Positions 19,058-28,644 are shown, counted from the stretch's first letter. The stretch: DNA of 64,000 bases from Aurantibrevibacter litoralis (GCF_034651555.1 NZ_JAYEEQ010000003.1:62001-126000), one strand, 5' to 3'. The notes: generated from the sequence alone by a model not told the origin. Program-made: numbers and translations.

Positions 19058-20791
19058 ATGGAAACAATAAAAGAACGGAAAAATACCGTAGGCAAACAGA
19101 CTTCAATCAAAATTAGTGGTGCCGAAGCTATTATTCATTGCTTATTGGCAGAGGGTATTGACCTAATTTATGGGTATCCAGGGGGTGCCATTATGCCTGT
19201 GTATGACGAGTTGTATAAATTTCAGGATAAGTTAACCCATGTACTCACCCGACATGAGCAAGGGGCAACCCATGCGGCTCAGGGTTATGCCAGAGTAACA
19301 GGAAAGGTGGGCGTGGCTATGGCTACTTCCGGTCCAGGGGCTACCAATTTAGTCACCGGCCTGGCCGATGCTCAAATAGATTCTACCCCTATGGTGTGTA
19401 TCACAGGGCAGGTAGCACGCCATTTGCTGGGATCAGACGCTTTTCAAGAAACCGATATTATCGGAATATCTACACCGGTAACCAAATGGAATTATCAGGT
19501 AACAAGAGCTTCTGAAATTCCTGAAATTATGGCAAAAGCCTTTTACATTGCCAGATCCGGACGTCCCGGTCCCGTACTTATAGATATTACAAAAAATGCG
19601 CAAATAGAAGAATTTCAGTTTTCGTATACGCATTGCACGGGAGTGCGAAGCTACAATCCCTACCCAAAACCACAAGCCGGAGCCATTGAGGCGGCTGCAG
19701 AGTTAATTAATGCAGCCAAAAAACCGTTTATTGTCTTTGGTCAGGGTGTTATATTGGCTCAAGCCGAGGAGCAATTAAAGGCATTGGTAGAAAAAGCGGG
19801 TATCCCGGCAGCATGGACTATTTTGGGCTTATCGGCTATGGATACAGATCATCCCTTAAATGTGGGCATGGTAGGCATGCATGGCAATTATGGTCCAAAT
19901 ATTTTAACGAACGAATGCGATCTGCTTATTGCTATCGGGATGCGGTTTGACGATAGAGTAACCGGAAGCTTAGATACCTATGCCAAACAAGCTAAGGTGA
20001 TCCATTTTGAAATAGATCCCGCCGAAATTAATAAAAATGTAACTGCAGATGTGGCTGTTTTAGGCAATGCGAAAGAGACCCTATCGTTGCTTTTGCCAAA
20101 AATTAAGGCCAATAGTCACACCTCTTGGCATAATGAATTTAAGGAAAAGTATAAAATTGAGTATGAATCTATCATACAGCACGAGTTGCACCCCACGAAA
20201 GAAGGACTTACCATGGGCGAGGTGATCGAGGAGATAAATATCGCCTCAAAGAACAATGCCGTTATTGTCACCGACGTAGGGCAACACCAAATGATGGCTT
20301 GCCGGTATGCAAAATTTAGACAAACCAAAAGCAATATCACATCAGGAGGGCTAGGCACCATGGGCTTTGCATTGCCTGCGGCTATAGGTGCCAAGATGGG
20401 TGCTATGGATAGGGAGGTGGTAGCTATTATTGGCGATGGGGGCTATCAAATGACAATTCAGGAATTAGGGACTATTTTCCAGAATAAAACCCCGGTAAAA
20501 ATTGTGGTACTTAATAACGATCATTTAGGCATGGTGCGGCAGTGGCAAGAATTGTTTTTTGAGAGCCGTTACGCCTCTACAGTAATGACCAATCCCGATT
20601 TTGTAAAAATTGCCGAAGGGTATCATATTACCTCCAAAAGGGTTACCGAGCGCAAGGATTTAAAAGTGGCTGTTCAAGAAATGATAGCTTCAAATGACGC
20701 TTTTTTCTTAGAAGTTTGTGTGGAAAAGGAAGGGAATGTATTCCCTATGATTCCTTCCGGTGCTTCTGTTTCTGATATTCGATTAAAATAA
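19058..20791 (+). CDS. ilvB: Acetolactate synthase, large catalytic subunit
   Basis: 577 residues. This thiamine-diphosphate enzyme condenses two pyruvates to acetolactate, or pyruvate plus 2-oxobutyrate to acetohydroxybutyrate. The N-terminal Pyr domain has GYPGGAIMPVYDEL and the catalytic Glu in TRHEQGATHAAQGYAR. The central FAD/TH3 domain has IGMRFDDRVTG. The C-terminal PP domain has the TPP/Mg motif beginning GDGGYQMTIQEL and ending at LNNDHLGMVRQWQ. The small subunit IlvN is encoded downstream, separated by two methyltransferase genes. The N-terminal ~15 residues are a variable extension. Confidence 0.97.
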   Translation: METIKERKNTVGKQTSIKISGAEAIIHCLLAEGIDLIYGYPGGAIMPVYDELYKFQDKLTHVLTRHEQGATHAAQGYARVTGKVGVAMATSGPGATNLVTGLADAQIDSTPMVCITGQVARHLLGSDAFQETDIIGISTPVTKWNYQVTRASEIPEIMAKAFYIARSGRPGPVLIDITKNAQIEEFQFSYTHCTGVRSYNPYPKPQAGAIEAAAELINAAKKPFIVFGQGVILAQAEEQLKALVEKAGIPAAWTILGLSAMDTDHPLNVGMVGMHGNYGPNILTNECDLLIAIGMRFDDRVTGSLDTYAKQAKVIHFEIDPAEINKNVTADVAVLGNAKETLSLLLPKIKANSHTSWHNEFKEKYKIEYESIIQHELHPTKEGLTMGEVIEEINIASKNNAVIVTDVGQHQMMACRYAKFRQTKSNITSGGLGTMGFALPAAIGAKMGAMDREVVAIIGDGGYQMTIQELGTIFQNKTPVKIVVLNNDHLGMVRQWQELFFESRYASTVMTNPDFVKIAEGYHITSKRVTERKDLKVAVQEMIASNDAFFLEVCVEKEGNVFPMIPSGASVSDIRLK

Positions 20792-20841
20792 AAACACCTA
20801 ATGTTATTTTTATCTTTTAAAAGCACCAAGCGCTTAGCGAT

Positions 20842-21423
20842 ATGATGGATTCTTTAATTCAGAACATCCCCAAAATCCATGAAGAAATTGAAAGAAAATC
20901 CAATGAGATTGGGTTTACCATGTCTTCGGATCTGTACGTGGGAACCTTATTAAAAACATTGATTTCGTCCAAGCCAAAATCTAATGTGTTAGAACTGGGT
21001 ACGGGAATTGGACGCTCCTTGTCTTGGATGTGCGATGGTATGGATGCCGATTCCAAGATTATTTCGGTAGACAACGACCCCAAGCTTATCGCTATTGCCC
21101 AACAGTATTTTGGGAGTGATGCGCGGGTTCAATTGGTTTGTGCCGATGGGTCGGAGTGGATACAAAATTATAAGGGTGAAAAGTTCGATTTGATTTTTGC
21201 CGATGCATGGCCCGGTAAGTACAGCGATATTGATGCCGTATTGGCATTGGTAAAAGTTGGAGGGTTTTATGTGGTTGATGATATGACACAGCAGCCAAAT
21301 TGGCCGGAAGGGCATGAAAACAACGTGAACCAACTGATTCGGTATCTTGAAAATAGAAACGATATGACACTAACCAAAATGAATTGGTCTACGGGATTGA
21401 TTATTGCGGCACGAAATTATTGA
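20842..21423 (+). CDS. Class I SAM-dependent O-methyltransferase-like protein
   Basis: 193 residues. Motif I for SAM binding is clear (VLELGTGIGRSLSW), followed by an acidic post-I strand (IISVDNDPKLIAIAQQYFG) and FDLIFADAWPGKYSDIDAVL, which resembles the Asp of O-methyltransferases (Methyltransf_24/CCoAOMT-like). VGGFYVVDDM corresponds to the strand-5 region. The substrate is unknown. It lies 50 bases after ilvB and 4 bases before the next methyltransferase, inside the ilv cluster. An alternative start one codon later (ATG at 20845) is equally good. Nothing ties it to branched-chain amino acid synthesis apart from position. Confidence 0.78.
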   Translation: MMDSLIQNIPKIHEEIERKSNEIGFTMSSDLYVGTLLKTLISSKPKSNVLELGTGIGRSLSWMCDGMDADSKIISVDNDPKLIAIAQQYFGSDARVQLVCADGSEWIQNYKGEKFDLIFADAWPGKYSDIDAVLALVKVGGFYVVDDMTQQPNWPEGHENNVNQLIRYLENRNDMTLTKMNWSTGLIIAARNY

Positions 21424-21427
21424 GAAA

Positions 21428-22135
21428 ATGAATAAATCGACAGTACAGGAAATAGAAGCGCGTTTTGACAACGATGTTGAGAGGTTCTCGAACCTTGAAG
21501 CAGGACAGGTGGCCACAATAGATGCCAAAATTTCATTAGAGTTGATTACAGAAGCATCATTCAGATTGGTGCCAAATGCCATAAATTTATTAGATGTTGG
21601 TTGCGGAGCAGGAAATTACACCTTAAAAATGCTTTCTAAAATTCCTGAATTAAACTGTACTTTAGTCGATCTAAGCGCCCCGATGTTAGATAGAGCATAC
21701 CAAAGAGTCTCCGTAGAAACAACCGGAGCAATCCATGTTGTCCGTGGCGATATTCGCAGCGTTTCGCTAGAGAATAATCATTATGATATTGTGTTGGCCG
21801 GTGCAGTTCTACATCATCTACGCGATGATCAAGATTGGGAGGATGTGTTCAAAAAAATCCACGCTTTGTTAAAGCCGGGCGGATGTTTTATGATTGCAGA
21901 CCTAGTAACGCAGGAAACCCCCATTTTAGACACCTACATTTGGGAACGCTATGGTGATTATTTAGAAGGTATTAATGGTAGCGCATATAGAGAAAATGTT
22001 TTTGATTATATTCATAAAGAGGACTCCCCGCGATCCATTAACTTTCAAATAGATCTGATGCGAACTGTGGGTTTTAAAAGCATTGAAATATTGCATAAAA
22101 ATATGTGCTTTGGGGCATTTGGAGGTATTAAATAA
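21428..22135 (+). CDS. Class I SAM-dependent methyltransferase
   Basis: 235 residues from the ATG at 21428; a TTG at 21404 opens the frame earlier but overlaps the upstream gene. SAM-binding motif I is LLDVGCGAGNYTLKM, followed by LVDLSAPMLDRAY, VRGDIRS and the Methyltransf_25/11-type block YDIVLAGAVLHHLRD with LLKPGGCFMIADL. It starts 4 bases after the previous methyltransferase, so the two are very likely co-translated. The substrate is unknown. A hairpin (GGGGTTAT at 22138-22145 pairing with ATAGCCCC at 22167-22174, one G-U pair) follows the stop, without a T tract. Confidence 0.8.
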   Translation: MNKSTVQEIEARFDNDVERFSNLEAGQVATIDAKISLELITEASFRLVPNAINLLDVGCGAGNYTLKMLSKIPELNCTLVDLSAPMLDRAYQRVSVETTGAIHVVRGDIRSVSLENNHYDIVLAGAVLHHLRDDQDWEDVFKKIHALLKPGGCFMIADLVTQETPILDTYIWERYGDYLEGINGSAYRENVFDYIHKEDSPRSINFQIDLMRTVGFKSIEILHKNMCFGAFGGIK

Positions 22136-22267
22136 AAGGGGTTATATATGACCTAAAATTTCAATCATAGCCCCATTCTAAATAAATTTAATTTAACAAT
22201 AACAACTAATAATTAAAACACCAATAAAAACAACCCATTTCTCCGAAATGGCGAAATTCTGAAACGT

Positions 22268-22795
22268 ATGGAAAATAAATGGTTTACCATATCAGTATAT
22301 TCCGAAAACAACGTGGGATTGCTGAATAGAATATCGGGTATATTCTTAAAGCGTCATATTAATATAGAAAGCTTAAATGTTTCTAAATCAGAAATTGACG
22401 ATGTATCTAAATTTACCATAGTAGTACACACTACGGAGAAATGGGTACATAATATTGTGGGGCAAATAGAAAAGCAAATCGAGGTTATAAAAGCCTTTTA
22501 TCATACCGATGAGGAAACCATATACCAAGAATCGGCACTGTTCAAAATTGCATCGCACCTCTTATTTGATGAACGTCAAATTCAAAACATTATTAAGGAG
22601 AACAATGCACAAATTGTAACCGTTTCCAGAGACTTTTTCGTTCTAGCGAAAACAGGACGAAGAAACGAAATTGATGAAATGCACCATCAATTAAAACCAT
22701 TTGGTATTATGCAGTTTGTTCGTTCGGGTAGGATATCTGTATCCAAATCAGAAATGAAAATTTCAGCAATTTTAAAAGAATTTCAAAACAGTTAA
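22268..22795 (+). CDS. ilvN: Acetolactate synthase, small regulatory subunit
   Basis: 175 residues. An N-terminal ACT domain (WFTISVYSENNVGLLNRISGIFLKR, then HINIESLNVSKSE) is followed by a C-terminal ALS_ss domain (ETIYQESALFKIA, VTVSRDFFVLAKTGRRNEID). IlvN binds the IlvB subunit, raises its activity and gives valine feedback inhibition in most bacteria. It is 132 bases downstream of the second methyltransferase and 30 bases before ilvC. The length is normal for the family. Confidence 0.93.
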   Translation: MENKWFTISVYSENNVGLLNRISGIFLKRHINIESLNVSKSEIDDVSKFTIVVHTTEKWVHNIVGQIEKQIEVIKAFYHTDEETIYQESALFKIASHLLFDERQIQNIIKENNAQIVTVSRDFFVLAKTGRRNEIDEMHHQLKPFGIMQFVRSGRISVSKSEMKISAILKEFQNS

Positions 22796-22825
22796 TCAAT
22801 TTAAACCATAAAAAGAGAATACAAA

Positions 22826-24301
22826 ATGGCAAATTATTTTAATACACTATCCCTTAGAGATCAATTAACCCAATTGGGAAAATGCAGGTTTATGGAATCT
22901 AGCGAGTTCTCTGATGGTGTATCGGCTTTAAAAGGAAAAAAAATAGTAATTGTGGGCTGTGGCGCTCAGGGACTAAACCAAGGACTTAATATGCGTGATT
23001 CCGGATTAGACATTTCGTATACGTTACGGGAGGCCGCCATAAAGGAACAAAGGGCTTCATTCCTAAATGCGAAGGAAAACGGGTTTACGGTAGATACCTA
23101 TGAAAACTTGATTCCCAACGCTGATTTGGTCATTAACTTAACGCCAGACAAACAGCATACCAACGTGATCACCACGATTATGCCATTAATGAAACAAGGC
23201 GCTACCTTATCGTATTCGCATGGCTTTAATATTGTGGAAGAAGGCATGCAGATACGGGAAGACATCACCGTAATCATGGTGGCTCCAAAATGCCCCGGAT
23301 CCGAAGTTCGAGAAGAATACAAACGAGGGTTTGGGGTGCCAACACTTATAGCTGTACATCCAGACAATGATCCTCAAGGCAAAGGTTTTGAGCAAGCCAA
23401 AGCCTATGCAGTCGCCACTGGCGGACATAAGGCCGGGGTGCTAGAATCTTCTTTTGTAGCGGAAGTAAAATCGGACTTAATGGGCGAGCAAACTATTTTG
23501 TGTGGGCTCTTGCAAACCGGTTCTATTTTGTGTTTTGATAAAATGATTGAAAAAGGGATTGCACCAGGGTATGCCTCAAAATTAATACAGTACGGTTGGG
23601 AAACGGTAACAGAAGGGCTAAAATACGGTGGCATCACCAATATGATGGATCGGTTGTCGAATCCTGCAAAAATTAAGGCCTTTGAACTTTCCGAGGAATT
23701 GAAAGAAATTATGCGCCCTTTGTTCCATAAGCACATGGACGATATCATGAGCGGCCACTTCTCTAAAACAATGATGGAAGATTGGGCTAATGATGATAAA
23801 AATCTATTGACTTGGCGTGCCGCTACCGGAGAAACAGCTTTTGAAAAAACACCGGCCGGAAGTGAACCCATTTCAGAGCAAGCGTATTATGACAACGGCG
23901 TACTTATGGTAGCTTTTGTGAGAGCAGGAGTAGAATTGGCTTTCGAATCCATGACCGAATCCGGAATCATCGCAGAATCGGCTTACTATGAATCCCTTCA
24001 TGAAACACCCCTAATTGCAAATACCATAGCTCGTAAAAAATTATTTGAAATGAATCGGGTTATTTCGGATACTGCAGAATATGGTTGCTATTTGTTCGAC
24101 CATGCTTGCAAACCGTTGTTGGCCGATTTTATGAAAAAAATTGATACCGATGTTATAGGAAAGTCTTTTGGAGAAGCTAAAGGAAATGGCGTGGATAATG
24201 CCAAACTCATAGCCGTTAATAAAGCACTTAGAGATCACCAAGTAGAAGTTGTGGGGGCACGCTTACGTGCTTCTATGACGGCTATGAAACCAATTGTATA
24301 A
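22826..24301 (+). CDS. ilvC: Ketol-acid reductoisomerase, class II (long form)
   Basis: 491 residues, the length of the long class II enzyme with duplicated C-terminal knotted domain (the E. coli form is also 491). The Rossmann motif is IVIVGCGAQGLNQGLNMRDSG and the NADPH-phosphate contact region follows (LREAAIKEQ). VINLTPDKQH and MVAPKCPGSEVREEYKRGFG are also typical. IlvC isomerises and reduces acetolactate or acetohydroxybutyrate to the dihydroxy acids used by IlvD. It is the last gene of the cluster, with a strong terminator 20 bases after the stop. Threonine dehydratase (ilvA), often next to ilvC in relatives, is not here. Confidence 0.97.
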   Translation: MANYFNTLSLRDQLTQLGKCRFMESSEFSDGVSALKGKKIVIVGCGAQGLNQGLNMRDSGLDISYTLREAAIKEQRASFLNAKENGFTVDTYENLIPNADLVINLTPDKQHTNVITTIMPLMKQGATLSYSHGFNIVEEGMQIREDITVIMVAPKCPGSEVREEYKRGFGVPTLIAVHPDNDPQGKGFEQAKAYAVATGGHKAGVLESSFVAEVKSDLMGEQTILCGLLQTGSILCFDKMIEKGIAPGYASKLIQYGWETVTEGLKYGGITNMMDRLSNPAKIKAFELSEELKEIMRPLFHKHMDDIMSGHFSKTMMEDWANDDKNLLTWRAATGETAFEKTPAGSEPISEQAYYDNGVLMVAFVRAGVELAFESMTESGIIAESAYYESLHETPLIANTIARKKLFEMNRVISDTAEYGCYLFDHACKPLLADFMKKIDTDVIGKSFGEAKGNGVDNAKLIAVNKALRDHQVEVVGARLRASMTAMKPIV

Positions 24302-24320
24302 GTCTTTTTAACAATTTAGT

Positions 24321-24359
24321 AAGGTTGTCTCTTTAGAAGAGGCAGCCTTTTCTTTTTTT
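24321..24359 (+). terminator. Rho-independent terminator of the ilv operon
   Basis: An 11-bp stem (AAGGTTGTCTC at 24321-24331 with GAGGCAGCCTT at 24339-24349, two G-U pairs) and a 7-base loop are followed by a T-rich tract. Confidence 0.88.
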
Positions 24360-24366
24360 ATCTTCT

Positions 24367-24374
24367 TATCTTTA
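24367..24374 (+). promoter_or_regulatory. Weak -7 box for the gapN-type gene
   Basis: TATCTTTA differs from TAnnTTTG only at the last base and sits 22 bases before the ATG, just after the ilv terminator. Position favours a new promoter here; the sequence alone is weak. Confidence 0.3.
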
Positions 24375-24396
24375 CACCATCACTTAACACATTAAA

Positions 24397-25989
24397 ATGG
24401 CCGATACACAACAAATAATTCCGGAAGAATTTCAAATTAAACACCCCATAACACAAAAAACCTATCTTACCGATGGGGAATTAAAAGAATGGAAGGGTGC
24501 TACTACAGAAGTATACTCAACCATTTCTTCAACCCTAAAATACAAACCTACCTTATTAGGAACAATTCCCGAATTAGGAGAAACAGAAGCTTTGGAGGTG
24601 CTCGATAGCGCTTTAAAAGCCTATAACAGGGGGCAAGGTATTTGGCCCACCATGCACGTAAAGGATCGGATTGCGTGTATGGAGAAGTTTGTAAAAAAAA
24701 TGGAAACAAAAAGGGAAGAAGTGGTAAAACTACTCATGTGGGAAATTGGCAAATCCCTGCCCGATTCGCAAAAGGAGTTCGACCGAACGGTGGATTATAT
24801 TAATGACACCATAGAGGAATACAAGGAATTGGATCGCAACTCCGCCAAGTTCCAGAAGCACGACGGGGTGTATGCGCATATTAAAAGAGGGCCTCTTGGT
24901 GTAGTGTTGTGCCTGGGTCCCTACAATTATCCGCTTAATGAGACCTTTGCGCTTTTGATTCCCGCTATTATCATGGGCAACACTACGATATTTAAACCTG
25001 CCAAACATGGTGTTTTATTAATTACTCCGTTGTTAGAAGCTTTTCAAAGTTGTTTCCCAAAGGGAGTTGTTAATGTAATTTTTGGTCGGGGAAGGGTAGT
25101 AGCAAGCCCCATTATGAAGACGGGTAAGGTAGATGTTTTGGCATTAATAGGAAATAGCAAATCGGCCAATGCACTGCAGGAGCAACATCCTAAAAGTAAC
25201 CGATTGCGTTTGGTGCTTGGGCTAGAAGCTAAAAATCCTGCCATTATTTTACCAGACGCTGATTTGGATTTAACCATAGACGAGTGCCTGGCAGGTACCT
25301 TATCGTTTAACGGACAACGATGTACTGCCCTTAAAATTATATATGTGCATGAAGACATTGCAGAAGCGTTTAATGCGCGTTTTGCAGCACGCGTAGATGC
25401 CTTGAAATTTGGCAACCCTTGGGAATCTGGTGTAAAACTAACGCCTTTACCCGAAGTAGATAAACCAAGCTATATACAAGGGTTAATAGATGATGCGCAA
25501 GCTAAAGGAGCTACTATTTTGAATTCTAAAGGAGGAGAGCGGCTAGAAAATTATATTTGGCCTGCTGTACTTTATCCCGTTTCTAAGGAGATGCGGGTGT
25601 ATCATGAAGAACAGTTTGGCCCGGTTATTCCCGTGATACCCTTTAAGGATATTGAAGAACCATTAGATGACATGGCCGCCTCCAATTACGGACAGCAAGT
25701 AAGTTTATTCGGAAATGATGTGTATGCCTTAGCTCCCTTAATTGATACCTTAGTAAATTTAGTTTGCAGGGTAAATCTCAACAGTTCCTGTCAGCGAGGC
25801 CCGGATGTGTATCCTTTTACGGGAAGAAAAGATTCAGCCCAATCTACGCTAAGTGTGCATGACGCCCTCCGATCTTTTTCGGTGCGTACCTTTGTAGCGT
25901 CTAAGGACAATGCCATTAATAATGAAATCCTCGAGAAATTATTGGAGACCAAATTATCCAATTTTGTAAGCACAGATTACATTTTATAA
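24397..25989 (+). CDS. gapN: NADP-dependent glyceraldehyde-3-phosphate dehydrogenase (non-phosphorylating, GapN-type ALDH)
   Basis: 530 residues, aldehyde dehydrogenase superfamily. It matches the flavobacterial proteins annotated as NADP-dependent GAPDH, which oxidise glyceraldehyde-3-phosphate directly to 3-phosphoglycerate and make NADPH. Active-site Cys309 lies in FNGQRCTALK and the general base Glu277 in LGLEAKNPAIILPDADLDL; the latter replaces the usual LELGGK form. The cofactor region has LGPYNYPLNETFALLIPA and FKPAKHGVLL. Cytoplasmic. Strong terminators lie on both sides, so the gene is probably transcribed alone. The specific substrate is by family resemblance; another phosphorylated or short aldehyde is possible. 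Confidence 0.82.
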   Translation: MADTQQIIPEEFQIKHPITQKTYLTDGELKEWKGATTEVYSTISSTLKYKPTLLGTIPELGETEALEVLDSALKAYNRGQGIWPTMHVKDRIACMEKFVKKMETKREEVVKLLMWEIGKSLPDSQKEFDRTVDYINDTIEEYKELDRNSAKFQKHDGVYAHIKRGPLGVVLCLGPYNYPLNETFALLIPAIIMGNTTIFKPAKHGVLLITPLLEAFQSCFPKGVVNVIFGRGRVVASPIMKTGKVDVLALIGNSKSANALQEQHPKSNRLRLVLGLEAKNPAIILPDADLDLTIDECLAGTLSFNGQRCTALKIIYVHEDIAEAFNARFAARVDALKFGNPWESGVKLTPLPEVDKPSYIQGLIDDAQAKGATILNSKGGERLENYIWPAVLYPVSKEMRVYHEEQFGPVIPVIPFKDIEEPLDDMAASNYGQQVSLFGNDVYALAPLIDTLVNLVCRVNLNSSCQRGPDVYPFTGRKDSAQSTLSVHDALRSFSVRTFVASKDNAINNEILEKLLETKLSNFVSTDYIL

Positions 25990-26012
25990 GAAATGATATC
26001 CTAATACCAGGA

Positions 26013-26044
26013 AACCTGCACAAAATACGGTGCAGGTTTTTTTT
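26013..26044 (+). terminator. Rho-independent terminator after gapN
   Basis: CCTGCAC (26015-26021) pairs with GTGCAGG (26030-26036), extended by flanking A-T pairs, with an 8-base loop and a run of eight T. Confidence 0.88.
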
Positions 26045-26167
26045 ATCTTATTTATCAAGGCAGTATATGGGGTATTTTACCCTTTATAATATAAATTCTT
26101 CTGTATGTAAGGTAATATAGAACACATATTGGATAACTGCCCATACTTCTCAATATTCGAATACACC

Positions 26168-26175
26168 TAAATTTG
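26168..26175 (+). promoter_or_regulatory. Candidate -7 box for the MFS gene
   Basis: TAAATTTG is an exact TAnnTTTG match 61 bases before the ATG at 26237. It is the only such match between the gapN terminator and the transporter gene. Confidence 0.38.
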
Positions 26176-26236
26176 TACCCACAAAAGATTGCCATAGTAG
26201 TTCGTATTTGAATCTAGGTAGTCCAAATTGATTAAC

Positions 26237-27442
26237 ATGAAATCGAAATTTAAAAATTTGAAACCTTTAATTGCACTGGCTATTGGTGGTTTTGGTATTG
26301 GAATGACGGAATTTGTAATCATGGGTATTTTACCCGATGTGGCCAATGCCCTCCGCATTAGTATTCCTATGGCCGGTCATTTTATTGCGGCCTACGCCCT
26401 GGGGGTTGTAGTGGGTGCCCCAACCTTATCTTTACTAGGCAGTAAATGGTCTGCGCATAAGGTACTTTTGGCCTTAATGCTTTGGTTTACGGTGTTCAAT
26501 ACCCTATCGGCCTTTGCATCGAATTATGAAATGCTTTTGCTAGCACGCTTTATGTCGGGATTACCGCATGGTGCTTTTTTTGGTATTGGTGCTGTAGTGG
26601 CCGGAAAACTTGCCAAAGACGGAAAAGCGGCTCAAGCCATTGCCATTATGATGGCCGGACTTACGCTTGCCAACGTGTTAGGTGTTCCCTTAGGTACATA
26701 TGTTGGACATCATTACCATTGGAGTATTGCGTTTTTAATTGTTGGTATTTGCGGTCTTTTGGCAATGGCGGGTATATATTTTTGGATGCCTAACCTTCCG
26801 CCTTCCTCTTCAAAACCCTTGCTAAGCGACTTAAAAGTGTTTCAAAGACCACAGCTTTTGGCGCTTATTTTACTAACTACTATAGGTACAGGTGGATTCT
26901 TTGCTTGGTACAGTTATATCGCACCATTGATTACCGAAGTGGCCGGACATCCCGAAAGTGTCGTGAGCTATGCGATGGTCATTGCTGGTTTGGGAATGAT
27001 TGTAGGTAATTTTTTAGGGGCTAAAATGGTGGAACGATTTTCGGCACTGAACGCCGTATTTATTTCGTTAATGCTGATGGTTTTTGTGTTGCTCCTCAAC
27101 ACCTTTTTGGCCGAAAGCAAAGTGTTGGTACTTGTAATGACCTTTGTTATCGGAGCGGTGGGCTTTAGTATATCTACACCAATTCAAATGGCGATCATCA
27201 AGGCGTCTAAAGGGTCAGAGATTTTGGGATCTTCCATGAATCAAAGTGCTTTTAACATGGGCAATGCGTCTGGAGCCTATTTGGCCGGATTACCCATAGC
27301 GATGGGTTACGGATTTACTTCTGCCGATTGGGTAGGCGCAGCTCTGGCAGGTGCCGGGGTGCTTATGGCAGGTACTTTACTATGGGCACAAGGAAAAACG
27401 GGCATCCGTTTCAAGAAGAAAAAGTGGGCATTACCTACTTAA
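26237..27442 (+). CDS. Major facilitator superfamily transporter, AraJ-like (DHA1 group)
   Basis: 401 residues from the ATG at 26237; a TTG three codons upstream is less likely. About 12 hydrophobic helices are visible. The first helix FGIGMTEFVIMGILPDVA is the hallmark of the AraJ/YdhP/Cml-like sugar-efflux and drug-efflux branch. The loop after helix 2 is LLGSKWSAHKVLL. ARFMSGLPHGAFFGIGAVVA in helix 4 is also typical. It exports a small molecule using the proton gradient; the substrate is unknown. The C-terminus is basic (FKKKK). The gene stands alone between terminators and converges on leuB. Confidence 0.88.
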   Translation: MKSKFKNLKPLIALAIGGFGIGMTEFVIMGILPDVANALRISIPMAGHFIAAYALGVVVGAPTLSLLGSKWSAHKVLLALMLWFTVFNTLSAFASNYEMLLLARFMSGLPHGAFFGIGAVVAGKLAKDGKAAQAIAIMMAGLTLANVLGVPLGTYVGHHYHWSIAFLIVGICGLLAMAGIYFWMPNLPPSSSKPLLSDLKVFQRPQLLALILLTTIGTGGFFAWYSYIAPLITEVAGHPESVVSYAMVIAGLGMIVGNFLGAKMVERFSALNAVFISLMLMVFVLLLNTFLAESKVLVLVMTFVIGAVGFSISTPIQMAIIKASKGSEILGSSMNQSAFNMGNASGAYLAGLPIAMGYGFTSADWVGAALAGAGVLMAGTLLWAQGKTGIRFKKKKWALPT

Positions 27443-27460
27443 AATGCCATTAAAACGAAA

Positions 27461-27502
27461 AAAAGAAGCCGTCTCATTCATTTTAGACGGCTTCTTTTTT
27501 TT
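27461..27502. terminator. Bidirectional terminator between the MFS gene and leuB
   Basis: A 14-bp perfect stem, AAAAGAAGCCGTCT (27461-27474) with AGACGGCTTCTTTT (27485-27498), has T tracts on the plus strand and A tracts giving T on the minus strand. It serves both converging units. Confidence 0.92.
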
Positions 27503-27517
27503 TCGATGGGTAGCCTT

Positions 27518-28573
27518 TTAAATATGAGCTGCTAACCAATCACCAACTTCACTGGTCTTAAAGGAGGTTCCGCCATCGGCCAAATCTTCTGTCACCACAC
27601 CTTCAGCCAAAGATTCGTTTACTACCTTTCGAATGGATTCTGCTTCCTCTGTTAGGCCAAAGTCTTCAAACATCATGGCTGCGGACAATACGGTGGCCAG
27701 AGGATTTGCAATGTCCTTACCTGCGGCCTGAGGGTACGATCCATGTATGGGCTCGTACAATCTTGTTTTTAAACCAATAGAAGCAGACGGCATTAATCCC
27801 ATAGAACCGGAGATTACTGACGCTTCATCGGTTAAAATATCGCCAAAAAGATTTTCGGTAATCATCACATCGTACGCTTTTGGCCATTGTACTAAACGCA
27901 TAGCTACAGCATCTACAAATTCATAAGAGACTGTTACCTCCGGATAGTCTTTTTCCATGGCTTGTACTGTTTCTCTCCATAAACGAGATGTTTCCAACAC
28001 ATTGGCTTTATCTACACAGCAAAGTTTTTTAGATCGTTTCATGGCCATTTCAAAGCCCATTTTGGCTAAACGTTGAATTTCCGAACGCGTATACGTGCAG
28101 GTATCATATGCTGTATTTCCTTCATCTTCTCTGCCGCGTTTTCCAAAATAAATACCCCCTGTGAGCTCTCTAAGGATAATTAAGTCCGTACCTTCTATTC
28201 GTTCTCTTTTTAAGGGCGATTTATCGATAAGGGAAGGAAACGTAAATGTTGGCCTCACATTGGCAAAAAGCCCTAGTTTTTGACGCATTTTAAGTAGTCC
28301 TTGTTCCGGACGTACTTTGGCAGAAGGATCGTTGTCAAATTTGGGATGCCCAATAGCACCAAACAATACGGCATCTGCCTTGGCACATACCTCATGCGTG
28401 GTTTCTGGGTAAGGATCTCCCACCGCATCTATAGCCGCCGCCCCTGTCAAGGCTGGAGTCCAAACGATTTCATGGTTAAATTTCTTGGCAATGGCATCGG
28501 ATACTTTTACCGCCTGCGCAATAACTTCGGGACCTATGCCGTCTCCGGCTAAAAGGGCTATGTGTAATTTCAT
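27518..28573 (-). CDS. leuB: 3-isopropylmalate dehydrogenase
   Basis: 351 residues. LeuB oxidises and decarboxylates 3-isopropylmalate to 2-oxoisocaproate with NAD in leucine synthesis. Typical blocks are LLAGDGIGPEV, the substrate-binding LRELTGGIYFGKRG, CCVDKANVLETSRLWRE, FGDILTDEASVISGSMGL and YEPIHGSYPQAAGKDIANP. It is the last gene of the minus-strand leuC-leuD-leuA-leuB cluster and ends at the shared bidirectional terminator. The start ATG is 71 bases after the leuA stop. Confidence 0.97.
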   Translation of the reverse strand: MKLHIALLAGDGIGPEVIAQAVKVSDAIAKKFNHEIVWTPALTGAAAIDAVGDPYPETTHEVCAKADAVLFGAIGHPKFDNDPSAKVRPEQGLLKMRQKLGLFANVRPTFTFPSLIDKSPLKRERIEGTDLIILRELTGGIYFGKRGREDEGNTAYDTCTYTRSEIQRLAKMGFEMAMKRSKKLCCVDKANVLETSRLWRETVQAMEKDYPEVTVSYEFVDAVAMRLVQWPKAYDVMITENLFGDILTDEASVISGSMGLMPSASIGLKTRLYEPIHGSYPQAAGKDIANPLATVLSAAMMFEDFGLTEEAESIRKVVNESLAEGVVTEDLADGGTSFKTSEVGDWLAAHI

Positions 28574-28644
28574 GCTTTATTATGCTTAGTTCTTCTTAAC
28601 TGTAATTGGATTGAATGTTAATTTCTAGTTTTTTACGTATTCAC

